DNA from: Sympetrum striolatum
Taxonomy: Eukaryota > Arthropoda > Insecta > Odonata > Libellulidae
Length of the DNA: 64,000 nucleotides
Assembly (NCBI GenBank): GCA_947579665.1
Contig: CANPUZ010000061.1
Location: 744,001 to 808,000, forward strand
Reading direction: 5' to 3'
The translations under genes were made by a program, and so were the position numbers. Shown here one piece after another: positions 56,770 to 64,000 of this stretch (its first letter is position 1; every line of letters begins with the position of its first letter). Below the pieces are notes generated by a model. It did no database searches. It had not been told where the DNA came from and worked only from the letters and a program-made list of their open reading frames with translations.

Positions 56770-58121
56770 CTCGTTATATCGGACTGCAAAAGGTTGATTA
56801 GTTTTGGATGAATATCGCTTAACCGGAAGTTCCGGTTAAACCGGAGCAAAATTTATTTTCTTAAATATCTCTGTCAGAATGCAATGTAGATATATACAAT
56901 TATATACCAAAGTAATAGATAATGTATTTTACTACAACTTTTGTATGAAACATTTTTTCGTAACACTGATTGTTTAGGAGTTATTCTTGAATGATGGTTA
57001 ACCGGAAGTTGTTGTTTATCCAGAAATGGAAGTTTTTCATACATATCTCTGTCAGAATGCAATGTAGGTATATACATTTACACACAAAAGTTATAGATAA
57101 TGTATTTTACCACAACTTTTGTATGAAACATTTTTTCGTAACACTGATTGTTTAGGAGTTATTCTTGAATAATGGTTAACCGGAAGTTGTTGTTTATCCA
57201 GAAATGGAAGTTTTTCATACGTATCTCTGTCAGAATGCAATGTAGGTATATACATTTACACACAAAAGTTATAGATAATGTATTTTACTACCACTTTTGT
57301 ATGAAACATTTTTTCGTAACACTGATTGTTTAGGAGTTATTCTTGAATAATGGTTAACCGGAAGTTTTTGTTTATCCAGAAATGGAAGTTTTTCATACGT
57401 ATCTCTGTCAGAATGCAATGTAGGTATATACATTTACACACAAAAGTTATAGATAATGTATTTTACTACAACTTTTGTATGAATCATTTTTTCGTAACAC
57501 TGATTGTTTAGGAGTTATTCTTGAATAATGGTTAACCGGAAGTTGTTGTTTATCCAGAAATGGAAGTTTTTCATACGTATCTCTGTCAGAATGCAATGTA
57601 GGTATATACATTTACACACAAAAGTTATAGATAATGTATTTTACTACCACTTTTGTATGAAACATTTTTTCGTAACACTGATTGTTTAGGAGTTATTCTT
57701 GAATAATGGTTAACCGGAAGTTTTTGTTTATCCAGAAATGGAAGTTTTTCATACGTATCTCTGTCAGAATGCAATGTAGGTATATACATTTACACACAAA
57801 AGTTATAGATAATGTATTTTACTACAACTTTTGTATGAATCATTTTTTCGTAACACTGATTGTTTAGGAGTTATTCTTGAATAATGGTTAACCGGAAGTT
57901 GTTGTTTATCCAGAAATGGAAGTTTTTCATACGAATCTCTGTCAGAATGCAATGTAGGTATATACATTTACACACAAAAGTTATAGATAATGTATTTTAC
58001 TACAACTTTTGTATGAAACATTTTCCTGTAACACTGATTGTTTTGGAGTTATTTATATATTACCGGCATAGGCTTCTGTTTTCAATAAATATGGATAAAG
58101 TCATGTGTTGGCCACATCAGA
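56770..58121 (+). mobile_element. Family B repeat with expanded core array
   Basis: Equivalent of 5704-5967, ending in GGCCACATCAGA at 58121, but with seven core monomers instead of one. Confidence 0.7.
56999..58070 (+). repeat. 178-bp tandem array with 356-bp higher-order period
   Basis: The AACCGGAAGTT motif recurs at 57000, 57178, 57356, 57534, 57712 and 57890, exactly 178 bp apart. Odd and even units alternate at linked positions (GAAGTTGTTG with ACTACCACTT and GAAACAT; GAAGTTTTTG with ACTACAACTT and GAATCAT), so the recent amplification unit was a 356-bp dimer. Confidence 0.95.
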
Positions 58122-60293
58122 TTTTTTTATATTTGAGCCCGAAATACATAAGCACATTTGAATGGTTTACAAAACAATTTTTTAAGTTTAACCTTTCCGG
58201 AGGCTTGACAATTCTTCTAGGTCACAATATTTGGTACAAATTGTTTGCTAGACCTCCTCTCACTAACCTCAGGGAGCTCATCATTCACCAAAGCTTTCAC
58301 CAAGGCATCTGGTGATTCCCTTTCACCGTTTATTGAAAAACCCCCTGAGTGAGGCATGGAAGAATCATTATGAATACCTTTTACTACCTCTGAGCTTGCA
58401 GTCTCAAATTCAGTATTGCGTGCTTCGGTTCTACTAAAAACGACACAGTTTCAGGATTGATTTTGTGGTACTTATTAACTTGTAAAAAAGGTTAATGGTT
58501 AATGGCTTTTACAGTTACTATTTTCAGGTGAAAATTTATAGGGTCACCCTCCTTATCCGGACCCTTGGAAGCTCGGGAGCGCCTGACCTTCCCATGAGGG
58601 GAGACCATAAAAAAACTAACCGCGTGGAATACGATTTAAAAACTTGTAAGCAATTCAAATGAGCAACAATTTATTATCTTCATCGTCTCACTCATCCAAA
58701 GAGATATACAAGCCTTTTTTTATCGACGTTCTACGATGAAAATTAAGATTTTTCGTGATTTTGCAAGAAATTACCCGTTGACACACGGCAACATTGCCCC
58801 GGGGGGGAATATGGATGGTGATGGATATGGATATATGCTGTCATACTATGGATAATATGACAGCAAACCAAACTCGATTCCAAGTTAATGTATCTATCCA
58901 TCAAAATGCATTAATAATATAAGTCAAGTTAACATTATTCCTGATAATAAGTGATTACCTTTATGAAGAAGAAAAAATTGAAAAAATTGCAAAAAATATT
59001 TTTTTGTCTTGTTCGCCTCGGTACGGAGGTGGTTTATAAAACACGAAAATTAGGAAACACCCAAAAGAAATAGCCGAAAAATCGATAAAACATTTCCATA
59101 AGAAATGCAAGTAAAGTTCATTTTTCTCGCTGCAGGCTTTATTTCATTCGAAAATTTAAATTAGAAATAACAGTCGCACAAAGTCGAATCAAGCACCAAA
59201 AGAAGGGGATTAGAATAAAGATTCTTATTATGGTCGTCGAGTATCACTTACGAATCGATATTTCGAGAATTTTGATAAAATACGTGAATATTTTATCTAA
59301 ATTTCGAGAGATAAATAATTACCCGAATTCCAAAAACCATCAAAAGTAAAATTTCACCAATGTACATTTCGCTGTTGAAACAAACAGCGTCTTCAGGGTA
59401 CCAAGGGAAAATGGTCAAATTTTGTATAAGGTAAGGACTAGAGCATGCCTCGGACACTTCCTATCCCCGCAATGCTTTCCCTTTGGCACACTTAGCGAGG
59501 CTGGGACCGCTCGAAGGGCTCGGACAGTAGCCCAGGGTAAACCCGGGTAATTTAAAGGGCTCCAACGGAAACAATGCGTTGTCTCGAAATACAAATGCAG
59601 TGAGTGATACAATGTGGTTAGAGACGATTTATTTCAATTCCCAACATGATGTGAAAAATTACCAAGTCTCAATTCCGCAATAAATTTATTTCGCGACCGG
59701 CAACATAAACAAAAGGTTTTTACTATGTTGCTATATCACAGATGAATTTTCAATTTTATGTATTTCACAAAATCGCCTTTATTTGTGGTATAATTAAATC
59801 AAAGAGAAAATATTACGAGAAAAAATTAGAGGAATTGTGGATTTAAAAAACCAAAGAGTTTCTTAGGAAAAAGTCTATCCACTGTAAGGAAACACCTACC
59901 AATAGTAATAAATATATGGCGGCAAAAATGAACTTTATGTACATTTCTTATAAAAATGCTTTGTCTCGTCTGGGATCGAACCAAGGACTAAATATCAATG
60001 TTTTACAATAGAAACTCTCGTATTTGAATGCAGCGTTGTGTTAAAATTTCATATCAATTGACCGAGTATTTTTCGATTTTGCGGCCAAAAACATAAGCAG
60101 GCTAAATTTTTATACGTAAGATTATATAGCTAACCGATGATTAGAGTTATTCGAAAGTTATACTTACGGGAAATATTAATAATTCGAGTGATTTTATGGC
60201 TTAAGAAATCGGTAGTTTCGAAAAACACTACGGGTCCAGTATATAAGATCCAATGGAGTTATTATATACAGATGTTTGTTTGTCAAATATAGT

Positions 60294-60835
60294 TCATTTA
60301 GATCGATTGAAGATATTTCACTTTTTGCAGAATTTAATCGCAAGTAATGGTTGTACTAAATCTAGATGTATCCCAAAAGAAAGGAAATTGAACAAGGGAA
60401 GGTAAAATATCGCATTCGAGTCGAAATTGAGAGAATTCAGATGAACTTGACGAAATGTTTTTGTAATTCTGTGGGCATCAACAATTCCCTAACGACAGAG
60501 GTGATTGTTGAACTTGCCACTCATACAAATATATGGGAAAGATGGGCTCAGAAGAAATGCATTGGGAAGAAGAGAATCCACCATTTACCCAAGGGACTAT
60601 TATTTGAGACATTCGAACTAATAGAAATCCTCAACCATGAAAATAGTAATTTTAAACTCGTTACTGTGCACCTTCTCACGACCTCCCTGCCATCAATTGC
60701 TAACCTGCTTCCACCACTATCCTAACCCTCGCTTCCAAATACTCCACAGAAGTCATTATACCAACTTGAAGACAATCACACTTTAGATTTTAAAGATCAA
60801 CTCGACTACCATTTACGCTACGCTACAACTACATT
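60294..60835 (+). other. Unassigned sequence with one 119-codon open frame
   Basis: The plus-strand frame 60366-60725 begins MYPKRKEIEQGKVKYRIRVE and has no stop for 119 codons. It has no motif that I recognise and no duplicate elsewhere in the window. The composition is protein-like in its middle (WERWAQKKCIGKKRIHHLPK). It may be a decayed transposon ORF. Confidence 0.2.
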
Positions 60836-60975
60836 TATAGTGACAATTTTAATAAATATTTATTGATCATTTCTACCTGGCCCGATCTGCAAGATTTACG
60901 GTAGGGGAAATTTTACATTGAACTTTAGCAACCAATATCATGAAAAGCCGCCTACCCCTGCTGTCAATTGCTTTT
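60836..60975 (+). repeat. About 140-bp direct repeat, left copy
   Basis: Matches 61877-62012 (ATAAATATTTATTG.TCATTTCTAC, then AATTTTACATTGAACTTTAG and CTACCCCTGCTGT). The pair brackets the LINE fragment and LTR-like block. Confidence 0.75.
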
Positions 60976-61480
60976 AGATTTAGATGTATACCCCGCGAGT
61001 CGAAAGAGGCGTATGGCAGGGGGTGTAATACACCACCATTATTAATTCCTCCCTATTAGCATCTCTAATAGTATTGGGAATAAACGACCAAAAGTCCGTC
61101 CTTGCGATTACTTCCCTATAACGCTTCGTCGATGCCTCTCGGAGATCGCTCCTTACTGGCACTAACATTTCACTTGCTTCGTCTATAAATTCTGAACGAA
61201 TGAACTTTTCGAAAAGTTTCCGACGATATTCAGATCTTCTCATCTGTAGTGAATTCCAACCGAGGGACTCTATCATTGCCGCTGCTATGAAACCTGAAAT
61301 CCCCGCAAACAAATCGGGCTGCTCTACGCTGGACCATCTCTAAATCTGAGACTAAACCTACTTCGTGTGGGTCCCAAACAGCACAGCAGTATTGTAGACT
61401 CGGACGAAAAAGAGAAAAGTAAGCTATTTCTTTGACTCTCGATGAGCATCCTCTCAACGTTCTACCAGTTAATTATTGCA
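60976..61480 (-). pseudogene. CR1/L2-like LINE reverse transcriptase C-terminus, minus strand
   Basis: The minus strand reads GCSSRVKEIAYFSLFRPSLQ then YCCAVWDPHEVGL and LEMVQRRAARFVCGD. After a frameshift comes SLGWNSLQMRRSEYRRKLFE. These match the CR1/L2 C-terminus (VK..AY..LVRP.LEYA..VWDP...LE.VQRRAARFV / LGW..L..RR...RL). The 3' end has an ATCTAAATCTAAAAG tail (about 60976-60990). Confidence 0.75.
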
Positions 61481-61574
61481 TTCTATTTGCTTTTCGTATC
61501 GCATCTCGAATATATTCTTTAAAAAATAAGTTACTGCTAAACGTGACTCTATTATGATTATATTATGATACTGC

Positions 61575-61808
61575 TGCGCCCAACGTAATTTCATGGAAAT
61601 GCCGCGATCTATTATAAATACGCGACGCGGCCGTTACTAAGGACAATAATGGTCGCGAGAGAAAATAAATAAACAGTTCTGAGTTGTGTTTGTTGTTGAG
61701 CGTGTTGGTGGAGTAAAGCTTCTGTATTGATTACGATCGGGAATAAAGTGTTATTTTTTCGGATTACGAGAGTTGAGTAAATTATCCCGAACCCCACGGC
61801 TCGTAACA
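61575..61808 (+). promoter_or_regulatory. LTR- or promoter-like block, plus strand (copy 3 of 3)
   Basis: Complement of 33520-33735: GCGCCCAACG, TATAAATA (about 61610), AATAAAGTGTTATTTTTTC (about 61743), TTATCCCGAA, then ACCCCACGGCTCGTAACA, an LTR-end-like sequence. Flanking sequence differs from copies 1 and 2, which shows that the block is mobile in its own right. Confidence 0.45.
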
Positions 61809-61876
61809 ATACCATCAAATATGACTTCGGATGTTAGGGGTAAGAGATGTGGACCTAACATCACCGAATAAAAAAA

Positions 61877-62012
61877 ATTATAGTGAAAATTTCTATAAAT
61901 ATTTATTGGTCATTTCTACCTACTACTATTTCTACATTTCTAGGGAAAATTTTACATTGAACTTTAGCACCCAATATCATGAAAACCCGTCTACCCCTGC
62001 TGTTTATTGCTT
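61877..62012 (+). repeat. About 140-bp direct repeat, right copy
   Basis: Partner of 60836-60975. It contains a small replacement in the middle (CTACTACTATTTCTACATTT against CTGGCCCGATCTGCAAGATT). Confidence 0.75.
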
Positions 62013-62091
62013 CCTCCAATACACCAAACTTCCCCCCCCACTCTTTCACATCCCGCCACCCCTCTCCTGATTCTATCCCTTCTTTCCTATA

Positions 62092-63250
62092 TCTATTATA
62101 TATAGATGCTTCTCCGGATTCATTCATATATATACCTATATAGATAGATAGGATACAAATTCACAGCCTAAACTACAAGCGTCATTGATCTGAAATTTTT
62201 ATGACATATTGGCCATAACGTGAAACCCCCAGGAAAAAAGAGACTTTGATCCTCAGTGTCTTAGGTTCGATTCCAGAGGGCCCCAAAGTCCCGATTTTTC
62301 CCGTTTGAATGCATTGCCGTGATTTTCGGGAATTAAAAAAAAATACTTTCCGGATAGGTAGAGAAGTAAAACTCAAGGTGCCTATATTTATGGTCTTGGA
62401 CTTTCGAAAACATCAATGACTTTTACAAAAGTTATCCTGGGTTCGATGCTAGGACGATGCAAAGATCTGCCCTTTAAAATACATGGGAGCCGTTTTTCAT
62501 TATTTTTTTAGATGCACTTATCGAAATGATAGGATGTTCGTGCTTGGCTGGAAGATGTATGGTACGAATAAGTTTTAGAAAAAAATTTTCATAAGACCGT
62601 ACTGTTCCTGGGTTCGAAGCCAGAGCACAATAACGTTTCTCTCATAAGGAATATAAAGGAAAAGTAGGACGTCATTTGAGGCAGTTGTAACCAATATTTC
62701 TGCTTGAATTTGCATACGCGGTTAGAGATGGTGTTTTTCTTTTGTGCTGCATAGAAAGTATTGCCTGAAAGACCCGGGTTCGATGCCGGGCGGTAAAAAT
62801 ATCACCCATATATAATACTATGGGGTATCTTTTCATAATTTTTTTATGAATTTATCGATATGTAAGGGAGCTCTTGCTTAGATGGAAGATGTATATTAAC
62901 ACTTTGTTTAAGAAAAAAAATAGATAAGACCATGCTGTTCCTGGGTTCGATGCCAGAGCACATTATAATTTCTCAAATAAGGAGTGTATGTGAATAGTAG
63001 GACGTCGTTTGAGGTAGTTGCACCTAATAGTTTTGCTTGAATTTTCACACATAGTTTGATATGGTAATTTTCTATTTTGCTGCATAGTAAGTACACCAGG
63101 AAGACCGGGGTTCGCTGCCAGGTGATTAAATTGCAGCGAATTCTACGAATATTTTGAATTCTTTTTTCTTTTGATGTCCGTCCCGATATGATGCCGATAT
63201 GAAATTAGTGTTGTCGATCTGCTTGCAGTATGCAAGCTACATTTTACTCG
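62092..63250 (+). mobile_element. Helitron-like family A element, both ends present
   Basis: 5' TCTATTATATATAGATGC preceded by A; 3' hairpin GCTTGCA-GTA-TGCAAGC and TTTTACTCG at 63250 followed by T. 1159 bp. It carries the monomer type CCTGGGTTCGATGCCAGAGC (about 62937) and its variant at about 62607, absent from the left array. Confidence 0.8.
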
Positions 63251-63271
63251 TATTCATATATATATATATAT

Positions 63272-64000
63272 ATAGAGAGGATACAAAGTCACAGGCTAAA
63301 CCACTAGCGTCAATGGCTTGAAATTTTTACGACATATTGGCCATAACGTATAACCTCCAGAAAAATTGCGATTTTGAACCTCAGTGTCATGGGTTCGATA
63401 CCAGAAGCCCCCAAAGTCGCGATTTTTCCCATAAGATTACATGGCGGGGATTTTCGAAAATTTTTTTGAGGCACTTCCCGGAAAAGGAGAGAGTTGAAAT
63501 TCAAGGGATCGCTAGATGCCGTGCATATCTAAAGGAAACCATAAAGACATCTACGAATACTATCCTTGGTTCGATGCTAGGTCGGGGCAAAATTCGGCCG
63601 TTTAAAATGCATTGTGGCGATTTTGAAGATTTTTTTTGGACCCTTTTCCGATGGCATAGGAACTTGAAATTCGGTATAAGATTAGATACCATAAAAATAT
63701 ATCATAATCGAATTTTTCATATTCGCTGATGGTTCTTGGTTCGATCCCAGGGGGACATTTAAATTCCTCAATGCATTTCTTACGGAGATAACGGAAACAA
63801 ATTTTAGGTACTTCCCGGCACGATATCGACTTCAAACTTTGCATATAGAAAGATCAAGTCCATACAAATCAAAAAGGGCATTCACAGCTATCAAAGTGTC
63901 CTTGGTTCGACACCAGGTGTCTCCGCAATCAGAAGTTGATCCGATTTTCATAGATCCGAGATCATAGAGCCATTTAAATTCGTGAAAATTAGAACGTCTT
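63272..64000 (+). mobile_element. Helitron-like family A element, 3' side beyond window
   Basis: Starts at GAGGATACAAAGTCACAGG after a (TA)n run, directly downstream of the previous copy, in tandem. Monomers with GGTTCGA at about 63392, 63569, 63739 and 63904. It runs off the window. Confidence 0.75.

Larger units (their letters stand above)
56159..60293 (+). repeat. Segmental duplication, copy 2 (partner 5083-8157)
   Basis: Same order as copy 1: LINE tail with longer (TTA)n, the TTATAACG-motif stretch, a family B fragment with an expanded array, then the unrecognised 2.2-kb stretch to TCAAATATAGTT at 60293. Small indels separate the copies (for example a GGATAT insertion at about 58824 and the 7397-7415 region shortened here). 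No copy-specific gene. Confidence 0.85.

Noticed and set aside
57884..58315. 143-codon plus-strand open frame
   Set aside because: Crosses family B repeat sequence into the duplicated region; the equivalent frame in the other copy (5793-6035) is shorter and interrupted, so not a gene.

Overview
The window looks like a repeat-dense, AT-rich intergenic or large-intron region of an arthropod nuclear genome. The reasons are: eukaryotic transposon families throughout (Harbinger, piggyBac, Tigger/pogo, hAT, Penelope-like, several non-LTR retrotransposons, Helitron-like elements); eukaryotic splice signals; no bacterial gene layout; and a nuclear copy of mitochondrial nad4 that reads through only with the invertebrate mitochondrial code (AGA=Ser, TGA=Trp). 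I see no intact host gene. The best host-gene signal is one DDX24/MAK5-like DEAD-box helicase exon on the minus strand (29638-29749), with splice sites but also damage. Weaker candidates are coding-like stretches at 10440-11116, 15937-16185 and 16602-16715.

Layout: 1-5048 is a head-to-tail array of about 1.1-kb Helitron-like elements ('family A'). Each is built of 150-175-bp monomers that carry a tRNA T-arm/B-box-like GGTTCGANNCC core. 5083-8157 is a segment duplicated at 56159-60293. 8210-9942 holds an internally deleted Harbinger element (HARBI1-like transposase and a divergent MADF-BESS gene). 9948-16715 holds a Tigger end, a hAT MITE inside a coding-like fragment, a minus-strand family A element and a probable LTR. 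16993-24049 holds another family A copy, two Penelope-like relics and two LINE relics. 24050-28955 is a nested stack: a nad4 NUMT cut by a family A element and by a Tigger element, which is itself cut by a piggyBac with TTAA duplications. 28956-34006 holds a 'family B' repeat, the helicase exon and a decayed LINE. The 3' part of that LINE and about 1.9 kb beyond it recur at 48612-51454. 37130-39800 has two LINE relics. 40161-40252 is a long hairpin with a B-box-like loop. 40743-41960 is a Tigger relic. 45149-48314 is a second triple nest (CCGTATTT-TIR element > hAT > MITE). 52.7-55.9 kb holds a hAT relic split by family B and a LINE fragment. 60.9-64 kb holds a LINE fragment, an LTR-like block and two more family A elements.

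Family A and family B are two dispersed repeats with a terminal palindrome and internal tandem monomers. This architecture resembles non-autonomous rolling-circle transposons (Helitron/Helentron/HINE). For family A, the interrupted mitochondrial reading frame shows a precise A|T insertion without target duplication, with a TC 5' end and an unusual CTCG 3' end. Family B always sits between T runs. No autonomous Rep-helicase partner is present here.

Limits: everything was read by eye. Boundaries of decayed elements are approximate, and clade names for LINEs are tentative.
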